From Sphingomonas sp. G-3-2-10 (lineage in GTDB: Bacteria > Pseudomonadota > Alphaproteobacteria > Sphingomonadales > Sphingomonadaceae), in NCBI RefSeq assembly GCF_012927115.1, contig NZ_JABBFY010000002.1:558001-622000 (forward strand): DNA of 64,000 bases. Direction: 5' to 3'. The position numbers and the translations under genes are program-made. Positions 42,218 to 50,782 of this stretch are shown here, in pieces. Position 1 is the stretch's first letter; each line of letters starts with the position of its first letter. The notes under the pieces are model-generated. The model searched no databases. It was not told the origin of the DNA and saw nothing but the letters and a program-made list of their open reading frames with translations.

Positions 42218-44644
42218 TTAGCGCTCTGCAGGCAACGCCCAAGCAATGATCTGATCCCCAATCGGCGTCTCCATGAAGTGATGGCCGCCCGTCATGATCG
42301 CGACATACTGGCGTCCGCCAGCCTCATAAGTGATCGGCGTCGCCTGTCCGCCCGCGGGCAACTTGGCCTGCCACAGTGTCTTGCCGGTGGCGATGTCGAT
42401 CGCGCGGATCAGGTCGTCGGTGGCGGCCGCAACGAAGATCAGACCGCCTGCGGTTATGACCGCGCCGGCATTGTTGGGCGTGCCGATCTCGACGGGCAGC
42501 ATCGAGGGGACGCCGAACGGTCCGTTCTTGCGCGCGGTGCCGAAGGGACGGTCCCAGATGGTGCGCCCGGTCGCGATCTCAATGGCGCGGATACCGCCAT
42601 AGGGCGGCTGCTTGCACAGCAGGCCGGTCAGCGGCATCCGCCAGCCCGCATTGACCTGAATGCCGTAAGGCGTCCCCGCCTGCGGATCGCCTCCCCCCTC
42701 TGGCTTCGTTGCCATCGCGCCGCCGCGCGACTGGTCGCGCGGGGTCCAGCCCTTGGCGTCGGCTTCCTTGCGGGGGACGAGGCGGTTGTAATTGGGCATG
42801 TCGTTGTAGTTGGCGATGATGACGCCGCGGCGCGGATCGATGGCGATGCCGCCCCAGTCCGATCCGCCATTATAGCCCGGATACTGGATCCAGCGGCGCG
42901 CGCTTTCGGGTGGGGTGTAGAAGCCCTTGTACGACGCCTGGCGGAACTGGATGCGGCAGATCATCTGGTCGATCGGCGACATGCCCCACATGCTGCGCTC
43001 GGTCAGGTCGTCCTTGCGCAGTGTGTGATAGAGCGAGAAGGGCTGGGTCGGCGAACGCTGCTGCGGTTCGACGCCGCCCTGCGGGACCGGCCGTTCCTCG
43101 ACCTTGTGCAGCGGGCGCCCGGTGCGGCGGTCGAGGACATAGAGATCGCCCTGCTTGCTCGGCAGGATCAGCGCGGGGACGCCGCCCGGCAGGTCGACCA
43201 GCGAGGCCTGCGAGCCCAGGTCATAGTCCCACACATCCTTGTGGACGGTCTGGAACGACCAGCGCGGGGTGCCCGTGGTCACGTCGATCGCGACCAGCGC
43301 GGTCGAATACTGGTTCTCGATCGGCGAGCGCGAGGTGCTCCAGTAATCGACCGCGGAATTGCCCATCGGCAGATAGACCAGCCCCAGCGCCTCGTCGCCC
43401 GAGGCGGTGGTCCACATGTTCGGCGTGCCCGGCGTGTAGCGGTCGCCCTCGGCGGGCAGGCCCTTCAGGTCCGGCCGGGTCATGTCCCAGGCCCAGCGCA
43501 GTTCGCCGGTGACCGCGTCATACCCCTTGATGACGCCCGACGGCGCCTCGCGCTTCTGGCCGTCGAGCACCTGATGCCCGGTGACGATCACGCCACGCAC
43601 GATCGTCGGCGGCGAAGTGATCGAGACCATGCCGGGCGCGACATCGCCCATGCCTGTCTTAATATCGACTGCGCCGCCCTGGCCGAAGCCCGCGCACGGC
43701 TGACCATTGCGCGCATCGACTGCGATCACGCGGCCGTCGAGCGTGCCTTCGATGATCCGCGTGGCGCAGACCTCCTGCGGGTTGGCACCGGGGACGGCAT
43801 AATAGGTCACGCCGCGGCAGGCGGCGGTATAGGGAATGGCTTCGTCGGCGACCTTGGGATCGTAGCGCCATTTCTCCTTGCCGGTCGCGGGATCGAGCGA
43901 GATCAGGATGTTCTTGGCCGAGCAGAGATACAGGCTGTCGCCGATCTTGAGCGGCGTGGTCTCCGCGCCATAGGCGTTGTTTTTCATGTCCTTGGGCAAG
44001 TCGCGCGTGTGCGCCACCCACACCTGTTCGAGCTTGCCGACATTGCCCGCATTGATCTGCGACAGGCCGGAATAACGCTGCGCGCCATGGGTGCCGCCAT
44101 AGGCGCTCCACTCGCCGTTCGGTGGGGTGAAGGCGAGGCTCGCCTGAGGGTTCTCGCCCGGCAGCGCGCCCGGGGCGGGCAGGTTGTCATTTGCCGCGAT
44201 CACCACGCCGCCGATCACCAGCGCCACGCTCGCCGCGATCACGCAGAGGCCGGCGCGCTTCCAGCCATGGCGGACCATCGGCAGCAGCGGCGATAGGCCG
44301 ATCAGGAGCAGCAGCAGGATCGACGGTCCGACCAGCCGGGGCACCAGACCCCAGCCATCCATGCCGACTTCCCAGAAGGACCAGACCAACGTGTAGGCGA
44401 ACACGATTCCATAGGCCCACAGCGCGAGCTTCTGACCGCGTACGAGGAAGAGGCCGGTGGCCAGCAGGCCTAGCCCGGCCACGGCATAGTAAGGCGATCC
44501 GCCTAGCGTCAGCAGCCAGACACCGCCGACACCCAGCACCGCGCCGATCAGCAGGAACAGCGTGCCGAGGGCGTACAGACCCCATCGAACGCCGCGCGAC
44601 ACCGTCTGGGGAGCCGCCGGGTTCGTTTCGGGATCGTGATGCAT
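42218..44644 (-). CDS. gcd: Membrane-bound PQQ-dependent glucose dehydrogenase family protein
   Basis: This protein of about 808 residues has four or five N-terminal membrane helices (about 20-145) that in mGDH bind ubiquinone, followed by a periplasmic eight-bladed PQQ propeller. Blade motifs such as EWSAYGGTHGAQRYSGLSQI, ATGKEKWRYDPKV, VTGELRWAWDM and IASGRTIWDRPFG-like repeats (ATGRTIWDRPFG, ATGKTLWQAKLP) are visible. It oxidises an aldose or alcohol in the periplasm and passes electrons to quinone. PQQ synthesis genes are absent from the window. The start is uncertain: ATG 44644 is used; GTG 44692 would couple it to the upstream membrane-protein gene. It ends the cytochrome-oxidase run. 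Confidence 0.88.
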   Translation of the reverse strand: MHHDPETNPAAPQTVSRGVRWGLYALGTLFLLIGAVLGVGGVWLLTLGGSPYYAVAGLGLLATGLFLVRGQKLALWAYGIVFAYTLVWSFWEVGMDGWGLVPRLVGPSILLLLLIGLSPLLPMVRHGWKRAGLCVIAASVALVIGGVVIAANDNLPAPGALPGENPQASLAFTPPNGEWSAYGGTHGAQRYSGLSQINAGNVGKLEQVWVAHTRDLPKDMKNNAYGAETTPLKIGDSLYLCSAKNILISLDPATGKEKWRYDPKVADEAIPYTAACRGVTYYAVPGANPQEVCATRIIEGTLDGRVIAVDARNGQPCAGFGQGGAVDIKTGMGDVAPGMVSITSPPTIVRGVIVTGHQVLDGQKREAPSGVIKGYDAVTGELRWAWDMTRPDLKGLPAEGDRYTPGTPNMWTTASGDEALGLVYLPMGNSAVDYWSTSRSPIENQYSTALVAIDVTTGTPRWSFQTVHKDVWDYDLGSQASLVDLPGGVPALILPSKQGDLYVLDRRTGRPLHKVEERPVPQGGVEPQQRSPTQPFSLYHTLRKDDLTERSMWGMSPIDQMICRIQFRQASYKGFYTPPESARRWIQYPGYNGGSDWGGIAIDPRRGVIIANYNDMPNYNRLVPRKEADAKGWTPRDQSRGGAMATKPEGGGDPQAGTPYGIQVNAGWRMPLTGLLCKQPPYGGIRAIEIATGRTIWDRPFGTARKNGPFGVPSMLPVEIGTPNNAGAVITAGGLIFVAAATDDLIRAIDIATGKTLWQAKLPAGGQATPITYEAGGRQYVAIMTGGHHFMETPIGDQIIAWALPAER

Positions 44645-44684
44645 ACAGGGCGAAGCGCGCATCCGCCCGACTTGTTCCGCAACG

Positions 44685-44957
44685 TCAACCACTCAGCGCG
44701 GGAAAGCTCTGCCAGATCACCGCAAGCAGACTCAGCATCGCCCCGCCCAGTCCGACCGAGCGTCGCCACGCTGGATACTGTCCGGTGGCGGGCATCCGGC
44801 GTAGCAGCACGATCAACCACAGGTCCGCTGCGATGCAGGCGAGCGTCAGCGCGACCACGAGCGCCGGTCGCGGCGCGATTTCGCCGACCGCATAAACGGT
44901 GAAGAAATGGACCGCCCAGACGATTAGCCCGCCGAGCAGGATCAGCCAGCTTCTCAC
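44685..44957 (-). CDS. Small membrane protein of the oxidase operon
   Basis: This 90-residue protein starts at GTG 44957, overlapping the oxidase subunit I/III stop (GTGA). It has about three membrane segments (RSWLILLGGLIVWAVHFFTV, LVVALTLACIAADLWLIVLL, GGAMLSLLAVIWQSF). Its position and size suggest an accessory subunit or assembly partner of the caa3-type oxidase, such as a subunit IV replacement, but similarity is too low to say. It overlaps or abuts the PQQ dehydrogenase gene. Confidence 0.65.
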   Translation of the reverse strand: MRSWLILLGGLIVWAVHFFTVYAVGEIAPRPALVVALTLACIAADLWLIVLLRRMPATGQYPAWRRSVGLGGAMLSLLAVIWQSFPALSG

Positions 44958-47476
44958 CCGCCGATTGCCCGCACGAACACGCTGCCCACCGCCCCCTGCG
45001 CCCCGGCATAAGCGAGGAACAGACAGGCCAGATCGAGCGTGTTGTTGCGCTCGGGCGTCACCAGGCCTTTGATCGCGCGCCATGCGAGATAGAAGGCCAT
45101 CAGCACTGCGATCGCTGCGACCATCACCTGAAGCGAGAGGATCGCGAACACCGCTGCAGCCTGCCCGCTGGCATCGGGGGACAGGATCGCGAGCCAAGCC
45201 TGCAAGTCTATCGCGACGATCCCAATCCCGACGAGGGCCGCCACAAAGGTCAGCGTCCATGCCAAGTTCATGCCACGCCGGTGCAGCCACCGCGTCGCCA
45301 GCGCGGCGACCGCGACCAGTGCATGCCCGGCGGCGAGCGGTAGGCCCTCCAGCAGCGGCAGCGGCGTCGTCCAGAATTTCGGCTGATTGCCCCACAGAAA
45401 GGCGAGGCTGAACAGCGCCATCGCGAAGATCATGCCCATCACGATCATCAGGATCACCATCGCCCACCAGCCATGGCTCGACGGGCCGGTGACATAGGTC
45501 GGCACGCGAATGCCCGCGCCGATATCGACGCCCTCCATCTCGACGGGGCGGTCGGTTTCCCACAGCCAGATCAGCACCGCCACTACTGCCAGCACACCGC
45601 TTACCAGTCCTAACAGATAGGCTTGCACCGTCAGCGCCAGGAAGAAGCCCGCAGTGAACACCGCCGCCGCGAGCGGCCACACCGACGGGCCGGGCATGAT
45701 CTGGAGATATTGCGGCTCGGCCATCAGCGGGCTCGTCACCAGCGTCTCGCGAAGACCGGTGGCCGAGCGTGGCAGGAAATAGCGGCCCTGCTCGACATCG
45801 TCCGACAGCTTGGGATCGTCCCACAAGGGTTCGCGGCTCTTCACCACCGGGATCGAGCGGACCGAGTAGAGTTCGGTCGGCAGCCATTCCAGCGTACCGC
45901 CGCCATAGACATTGCCCGCATCGCCGCCGCCCGGTGCCAGCCGGAAGTTGCGCGCCAGGTCGATCAGGAAGACCAGCACGCCTGCCGCGACCATGAACGC
46001 GCCGATGGTCGAGATCAGGTTCGGCAGATCCCATCCGCGATCGGGCAGATAGGTATAGACGCGGCGCGGCATCCCCATCAGCCCGGTCAGGTGCATCGGC
46101 ATGAAGGCGACGTTCATGCCGACGAACATCAGCGTGAACGCCCATTTCCCCAGCCGCTCGGACAGCGCCCGGCGGCTCATCATCGGTGCCCAGTAATAGA
46201 AGGCAGCGAACAGCGGAAACACCATCCCTCCGATCAGCACGTAGTGGAGGTGCGCGACGATGAAATAGCTGTCATGCGCCTGCCAGTCGAACGGGACCAG
46301 CGCCACCATCACGCCCGTCAGCCCGCCGGTGACGAAGATCACGGCGCTGCCCATCGCGAACAGTCCGGGCACGTTGAAGCGCGGTTTGCCCACCGCAAAG
46401 GTCGCGATCCACGAGAACACTTGGATGCCTGCGGGCACGCTCACCGCCATGCTCGCTGCCGAGAAGAAGCCGGTGGTCATCGGCGGCATGCCGGTGGTGA
46501 ACATGTGGTGCGCCCACACGCCGAAGCTGATGAAGCCGGTCGCCAGCATCGCCAGCACGATCAGCCGGTATCCGATCAGTTCGGCGCGGGCGATGGTCGG
46601 GACGATCATCGACATCATGCCTGCCGCGGGCAGGAAGATGATGTAGACCTCAGGATGGCCGAAGAACCAGAACAGGTGCTGCCACAGCACCGGATCGCCG
46701 CCCCGCGCCGCGTCGAAGAACGGCCAGTTGAACGCTCGCTCGATCTCCAGCAGCAGGGTGCCGAGGATCACGCTAGGGAAGGCGATGACGATCATCACCG
46801 CAAACACCAGCATCGCCCAGGCGAAGATCGGCATCTTGTCGAGGCTCATCCCCGGCGCGCGGGTGCGCAACACGCCGACGATGATCTCGATCGCGCCGGC
46901 AATCGCGCTGATCTCGATGAACCCGATGCCCAGCAGCCAGAAATCGGTGTTGATGCCGGGCGAGAAGGCCTTGGAGGTCAGTGGCGGATACATGAACCAG
47001 CCGCCATCCGGCGCCAGTCCCACGAAGATCGACGCGAAGAAGCACAGCCCACCCACCGCATAGGCCCAAAAGGCATATGCCGAGAGGCGGGGGAAGGGCA
47101 GGTCGCGCGCCGCGAGCATCTGGGGCAACAGCAACACCCCCGCCGCCTCGACCGCCGGCACAGCGAACAGGAACATCATCACCGTGCCGTGCATGGTGAA
47201 GACCTGATTGTAGGTCGCAGGCGGCAGGATATCGAGCAGGGGCGCAGCAAGCTGGACGCGCATCAGCAGCGCCAGCACGCCCGCCAGCAGGAAGAACAGG
47301 AATGCCGTGCCGAGATAATAGAGGCCGACATAGTTGTTGTTGACGACGGTCAGATATTCCCAGCCCTTGGGCGCGCACCAGATGCGGTGGAGTTCCTCTT
47401 CCTCCTCCTTCGAACGCGCCTCCTGTGTCGGGAAGCGGTCATAGAGCGCGGGATCGAACCCGGTCTCCGACTTCAT
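44954..47476 (-). CDS. ctaD: Cytochrome c oxidase subunit I-III fusion (caa3 type)
   Basis: This 840-residue protein fuses heme-copper subunit I (about 1-570) with subunit III (about 610-835). In subunit I the low-spin heme ligands are H96 (FTMHGTVMM) and H411. CuB ligands are H274 and H323/H324 (FGHPEVY and WAHHMFTTG), with the cross-linking Y278 in HPEVY, and the heme a3 ligand is H409 (VAHLHYV). The HPEVY tyrosine marks the A-type oxidases. It reduces oxygen to water and pumps protons. The start overlaps the subunit II stop (ATGA). Fused I-III subunits are known from caa3 and some actinobacterial or Thermus oxidases. Confidence 0.93.
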   Translation of the reverse strand: MKSETGFDPALYDRFPTQEARSKEEEEELHRIWCAPKGWEYLTVVNNNYVGLYYLGTAFLFFLLAGVLALLMRVQLAAPLLDILPPATYNQVFTMHGTVMMFLFAVPAVEAAGVLLLPQMLAARDLPFPRLSAYAFWAYAVGGLCFFASIFVGLAPDGGWFMYPPLTSKAFSPGINTDFWLLGIGFIEISAIAGAIEIIVGVLRTRAPGMSLDKMPIFAWAMLVFAVMIVIAFPSVILGTLLLEIERAFNWPFFDAARGGDPVLWQHLFWFFGHPEVYIIFLPAAGMMSMIVPTIARAELIGYRLIVLAMLATGFISFGVWAHHMFTTGMPPMTTGFFSAASMAVSVPAGIQVFSWIATFAVGKPRFNVPGLFAMGSAVIFVTGGLTGVMVALVPFDWQAHDSYFIVAHLHYVLIGGMVFPLFAAFYYWAPMMSRRALSERLGKWAFTLMFVGMNVAFMPMHLTGLMGMPRRVYTYLPDRGWDLPNLISTIGAFMVAAGVLVFLIDLARNFRLAPGGGDAGNVYGGGTLEWLPTELYSVRSIPVVKSREPLWDDPKLSDDVEQGRYFLPRSATGLRETLVTSPLMAEPQYLQIMPGPSVWPLAAAVFTAGFFLALTVQAYLLGLVSGVLAVVAVLIWLWETDRPVEMEGVDIGAGIRVPTYVTGPSSHGWWAMVILMIVMGMIFAMALFSLAFLWGNQPKFWTTPLPLLEGLPLAAGHALVAVAALATRWLHRRGMNLAWTLTFVAALVGIGIVAIDLQAWLAILSPDASGQAAAVFAILSLQVMVAAIAVLMAFYLAWRAIKGLVTPERNNTLDLACLFLAYAGAQGAVGSVFVRAIGG

Positions 47477-48432
47477 TTCAGACTTTCCAGATAGGCTGTG
47501 ATAGCCTGCAACTCGTCGGCGTCGAACTGCTTGTAGGCGGGCATTCGATTGCCGGGCTTGATCGACTGGCTGTCCGCCACCCATCCCGCCATGGTCCCGC
47601 GATTATTGGGCAGGATTCCCGCGCCCAGCGAGCGCCGCGATCCGACATGGCTGAGGTCCGGCCCGGCCAGTCCGTTGGCGGCGGTACCGCGTACCGTGTG
47701 ACAAGCGGCGCAACCGCTGGACATGAACAGGTTTGCACCTTTGCCCGCGACTACCGTTGGCGGCGCAATGCGAGCGGCCTTCCAGCGCGCGAAGTCGGCA
47801 GGGGCATGTGCAACGACCACGAAGCCCATCAGCGCGTGCGGCCCTCCGCAGAACTCTGCGCATTGCCCGGCATAGACGCCAGGCTGGTCCGCGTGGATGC
47901 GCAGCAGGTTTCGCCGGCCGGGAATCATGTCCATCTTCCCCCCAAGCCGGGGTACCCAGAAGCTGTGAATGACGTCCGCAGCCTCCAGCTCGAGCAGGAT
48001 GGGTTGCCCAGCCGGGATATGCAGTTCGTTGGCATCCATGATCGCCGTCGCGCCGTTCGTGTCGAGATAGGCGATGCGCCACCACCACATCTCGCCGGTG
48101 ATCCGCACCCGCATCTCGTCGCCGCGCGGGGCGGTCGCGGCGAGGTGGTTGGTCAGAGTCAGGCCCCAGATCAGCAATCCGGTCAGTACCACCACGGGAA
48201 AGGCGATGCCGCCGATCCACACCGCCTTGTCCCCGCCCAGCTTCGCGCGGAGCGATGCTTTTCCGAACAGCGCGATGCCCAGCGCCGCCATCGTGACGAG
48301 CAGCACCACGGTCCCGCCGATCAGCAAGGCCCAGGCAAGCGTCGTCACCGGTTGGGAATACGGCCCCGCCGGATCCAGCACCGGCGGGGGCCAGCCCGAG
48401 AGGATCGATTGCAGGCCGGCGTTAGGGCGCAT
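47473..48432 (-). CDS. ctaC: Cytochrome c oxidase subunit II with fused heme c domain
   Basis: This 319-residue subunit has two N-terminal membrane helices, the CuA site (H156, C191, E193, C195, H199, M202 in GQCAEFCGGPHALMGF) and a C-terminal cytochrome c domain (CAACH at 241-245, distal Met near NRMPAYKQF). The fused heme makes this a caa3-type oxidase that takes electrons directly from cytochrome c or a donor domain. The start overlaps the stop of the upstream cytochrome gene by 11 bases. Confidence 0.94.
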   Translation of the reverse strand: MRPNAGLQSILSGWPPPVLDPAGPYSQPVTTLAWALLIGGTVVLLVTMAALGIALFGKASLRAKLGGDKAVWIGGIAFPVVVLTGLLIWGLTLTNHLAATAPRGDEMRVRITGEMWWWRIAYLDTNGATAIMDANELHIPAGQPILLELEAADVIHSFWVPRLGGKMDMIPGRRNLLRIHADQPGVYAGQCAEFCGGPHALMGFVVVAHAPADFARWKAARIAPPTVVAGKGANLFMSSGCAACHTVRGTAANGLAGPDLSHVGSRRSLGAGILPNNRGTMAGWVADSQSIKPGNRMPAYKQFDADELQAITAYLESLK

Positions 48433-48796
48433 GGTTGGCCTGAAGATATGCGGCAAGATCGGCGGCCTGCGCATCGGTCATCGCAATTGCGGGCATCGCC
48501 GTACCGGGCACCAGCGAGGGCGCGTCGCGAACGAAGCGGGCGAGCGTATCCGGCCGGTTGGGCAATCGTCCCGCGATCATCGCCTGATTACCGAAGGCCT
48601 CCAGCGAAGGTCCGGTCCTGCCGCGTGGCCATGCGATTCCCGGCAGCGCATGGCACGCGCCGCAGCCCAGCGCCTGCGCCGCCGTCCTTCCGCGCGCAAC
48701 GCTGTCCGACGACGCCATGTTCGGTTCGATCTCGGGGTCCTCGCATGCGGTGACGAGCAGCAGCGCAGCCATAGCGATAACCCGTCCCCCTTTCAC
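48422..48796 (-). CDS. Cytochrome c lipoprotein
   Basis: This 124-residue protein starts at GTG 48796 with a lipoprotein signal (KGGRVIAMAALLLVTAC, lipobox Cys 18). It has one heme c site (CGACH, 45-49) with a distal Met region PGTAMPAIAM. It is anchored in the periplasm and probably delivers electrons to the oxidase encoded downstream. The longer in-frame start overlaps the divergent cytochrome gene and is rejected. It is the first gene of the long oxidase-PQQ dehydrogenase run. Confidence 0.83.
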   Translation of the reverse strand: MKGGRVIAMAALLLVTACEDPEIEPNMASSDSVARGRTAAQALGCGACHALPGIAWPRGRTGPSLEAFGNQAMIAGRLPNRPDTLARFVRDAPSLVPGTAMPAIAMTDAQAADLAAYLQANHAP

Positions 48797-48827
48797 ACGC
48801 GGCCCCCAATAACCGTTACTCAGGCGG

Positions 48828-48853
48828 AACCGATCGCCTGCCGGATAGGTTCC
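48828..48853 (-). promoter_or_regulatory. EcfG-like promoter with palindromic GGAACC...GGTTCC
   Basis: On the minus strand GGAAC (48853-48849), 17 bases, GGTT (48831-48828). The same bases read identically in outline on the plus strand because the element is an inverted repeat GGAACC...GGTTCC. Toward the minus strand it is placed 30 bases from the cytochrome lipoprotein start; toward the plus strand the start of the diheme cytochrome is too close. The G in the -10 weakens the case. Confidence 0.4.
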
Positions 48854-48860
48854 GGTTGCC

Positions 48861-49493
48861 ATGCGTAACGCGCTCATTTTGCTGGCATCCGTCGCTTTCA
48901 CGCTCGGTGGTTGCGAGGGTCGCAGCGGCGACCCCTTTCGGGCGACGGGCGAAGTGATCGCGTTCGGGGGCGGCGATGCGGGCCCGCAGGGCGCCTGTGC
49001 GACCTGCCACGGGCTGAAGGGCGAAGGCGACGGGCGTCTCGCGCCACCCCTCGCGGGGTTGGACGCCGGCTATCTCCACCGCCAGCTCGACGATTACCAT
49101 AACGGGTGGCGAGAGCATGCCCAGATGCGCGCGATCGTGCGCCGCCTGACGCCGGAAGACCGGGCGAAGGTATCCGCCTACTATGCCGCACTGCCTGTGC
49201 CGCCGACCGGGGTGTTCGCGGGCGGCGATCTTTATGCGCAGAACTGCGCATCTTGCCACGGCACGAAGGGCGAAGGGATGGGCCCGAACAACCCTCCGCT
49301 CGCGGGTCTGTCCCCCACCTATATCGAAAGCCAGTTGCTCGCCTGGCGCACCGGAAAGCGACGCAATGATCCAATGGGCCAGATGATGGCGGTCAGCAGC
49401 GCATTGTCGCCGGATCAGGTTCGGACGGTGTCAGCCCAGGCCTCGGCGCTTCCCGGGCCTCATCTTCCTCCAGCACAGGAAGCATCCCGATAA
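48861..49493 (+). CDS. Diheme cytochrome c (c4-like) lipoprotein
   Basis: This 210-residue protein has a signal peptide with lipobox (LASVAFTLGGC, Cys 18) and two heme c sites (CATCH at 46-50 and CASCH at 129-133), each with GEG and PPLAG-type loops and a downstream Met. This two-domain layout is that of cytochrome c4, a donor for terminal oxidases. It is divergent from the cytochrome-oxidase run and may supply it. Its last 101 bases are antisense to the cytochrome b561-type gene. Confidence 0.88.
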   Translation: MRNALILLASVAFTLGGCEGRSGDPFRATGEVIAFGGGDAGPQGACATCHGLKGEGDGRLAPPLAGLDAGYLHRQLDDYHNGWREHAQMRAIVRRLTPEDRAKVSAYYAALPVPPTGVFAGGDLYAQNCASCHGTKGEGMGPNNPPLAGLSPTYIESQLLAWRTGKRRNDPMGQMMAVSSALSPDQVRTVSAQASALPGPHLPPAQEASR

Positions 49494-50091
49494 GCACGTC
49501 GTGCTTGTCCCAGAAGTGATGCTTGAGTGCCGCGCCGATATGGATCGGTACCATCACCACCAATGCTGCGACGAACAGCCAGTGGAACCCTTCCGCCCAA
49601 TCGAGGATCGCCCATTGGATACCGGCATCGAGATCGTGAAACGGCATTTGCGGCCAAGGGACTAGTCCCGCGACGCGTAGCGGCTCGCCATCGCCCAGTG
49701 CCGACCACATCGCCCAACCGCTCAGCGGCAAGCCGAAGAAGCAGATGTAGAACAGGATCTGCGTCACATGCGACGCGACCGTCTGCCATCCCTGCCGGTC
49801 GGCATCGTTAATGGGTCCAGGCACGATCATCCGCCAGATCAAACGCAGCGTCGCCAAGACGAGCATCAGCAATCCGATTTCGGCATGGATGCGGTATCCT
49901 GCAAGTTTTTCGGCTCCGACAGGCAGGCTGCCCATGTGCCAGCCCCAGCCGAGCTGAAACAGGATCAGCGCCGCCATGATCCAGTGAAAGGCGATACCGA
50001 CAGGCGAGTATCGACGCGCATCGGTGTGCCCGCGCGCCCAGTCGCGGATGCGCTGGATCAGGCCGCGGCCGGGCGGGTCGCTGTGAGCCAT
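49393..50091 (-). CDS. Cytochrome b561-type membrane protein
   Basis: This 232-residue protein has four to five membrane helices with conserved His ligands: RYSPVGIAFHWIMAAL, YRIHAEIGLLMLVLATLRL, GFHWLFVAALVVM and PIHIGAALKHHFWDKHD. This is the prokaryotic cytochrome b561 or Ni/Fe-hydrogenase-type b-heme fold, which moves electrons between quinol and periplasmic partners. ATG 50091 lies 34 bases inside the upstream ctaG-type gene, indicating coupling. It converges with, and overlaps, the diheme cytochrome gene. Confidence 0.9.
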   Translation of the reverse strand: MAHSDPPGRGLIQRIRDWARGHTDARRYSPVGIAFHWIMAALILFQLGWGWHMGSLPVGAEKLAGYRIHAEIGLLMLVLATLRLIWRMIVPGPINDADRQGWQTVASHVTQILFYICFFGLPLSGWAMWSALGDGEPLRVAGLVPWPQMPFHDLDAGIQWAILDWAEGFHWLFVAALVVMVPIHIGAALKHHFWDKHDVLIGMLPVLEEDEAREAPRPGLTPSEPDPATMRC

Positions 50092-50777
50092 CGGTTCGCC
50101 AGAAACAGTGCTGCGCCGAGATAGAGACCCGCGCCCGGTACCCACATGATGAGCCCGGCAAGCTGTTGGTCTTCAATCGGACCGAGGCCCCAGGCCGAGG
50201 TGGTCAGCCAATGTGGGGCATAAAGTGGTGCGGTGGTGAAGGTCAGCAACCCGCCGAGCAGGCCCATCTGCACCATCGTTACTAGCAGCGCCGTCACCGC
50301 CGCATGAAGCGGTGACGCGATTGCGGCGCGCCAAAGCCCGACCGCGCTGCCGAGCAGCATCGCCTGCATCAACCAGAAGATCGCGTCGTGGGACAATGCG
50401 AGCGCGTAGGCGGCGGGCAGATGCCAGATCCAAAAGATAGCGGCATGGCCGATGGTCCACGCCGCCAGACCGCGACCGATCGATGGTGGCAGGGCCCATG
50501 CGATCAGCGGCGCGGCGAGCGCACTCATGGCGAGATGATGAAACGATCTCGCCGAAAACAGCGCGGAACTGAGCGCGCAGAATGGGGATATCCACAAGAA
50601 GAAGAGGATTGCGCCGGCTGCGATCAGTGGCGCGGAACCGCCGTCGCGCCGATAATGCCAGCAGATCGCAAAGCCTGCGACCATCGCCGCCATCAGCACC
50701 GGATCCAGATTCCAGCGCGCCCAAAGCTCAGCCGGTACGGGAGCCGCCCCGCAATAGGGTATCGTATCCAATCCCAT
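50058..50777 (-). CDS. ctaG: CtaG-type cytochrome c oxidase assembly protein
   Basis: This 239-residue multi-helix protein matches the caa3_CtaG family. His-rich membrane motifs are visible (ARSFHHLAMSALAAPLIAWA, AAIFWIWHLPAAYALALSHD, and a later TAPLYAPHWLTTSAWG). Such proteins help insert CuB or assemble caa3 oxidase, as in Bacillus subtilis. It lies in the same region as the oxidase, on the same strand but separated from it by the divergent diheme cytochrome. GACGGGA upstream supports ATG 50777. Confidence 0.87.
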   Translation of the reverse strand: MGLDTIPYCGAAPVPAELWARWNLDPVLMAAMVAGFAICWHYRRDGGSAPLIAAGAILFFLWISPFCALSSALFSARSFHHLAMSALAAPLIAWALPPSIGRGLAAWTIGHAAIFWIWHLPAAYALALSHDAIFWLMQAMLLGSAVGLWRAAIASPLHAAVTALLVTMVQMGLLGGLLTFTTAPLYAPHWLTTSAWGLGPIEDQQLAGLIMWVPGAGLYLGAALFLANRWLTATRPAAA

Positions 50778-50782
50778 TCCCG

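Noticed and set aside
42206..44296. Long plus-strand frame opposite the PQQ dehydrogenase
   Set aside because: Shadow of a high-GC gene; the propeller repeats on the other strand are genuine.
45623..47494. Long plus-strand frame opposite the oxidase subunit I-III gene
   Set aside because: Low-complexity His/Arg/Gln product with no domain; the opposite strand has full heme ligands.
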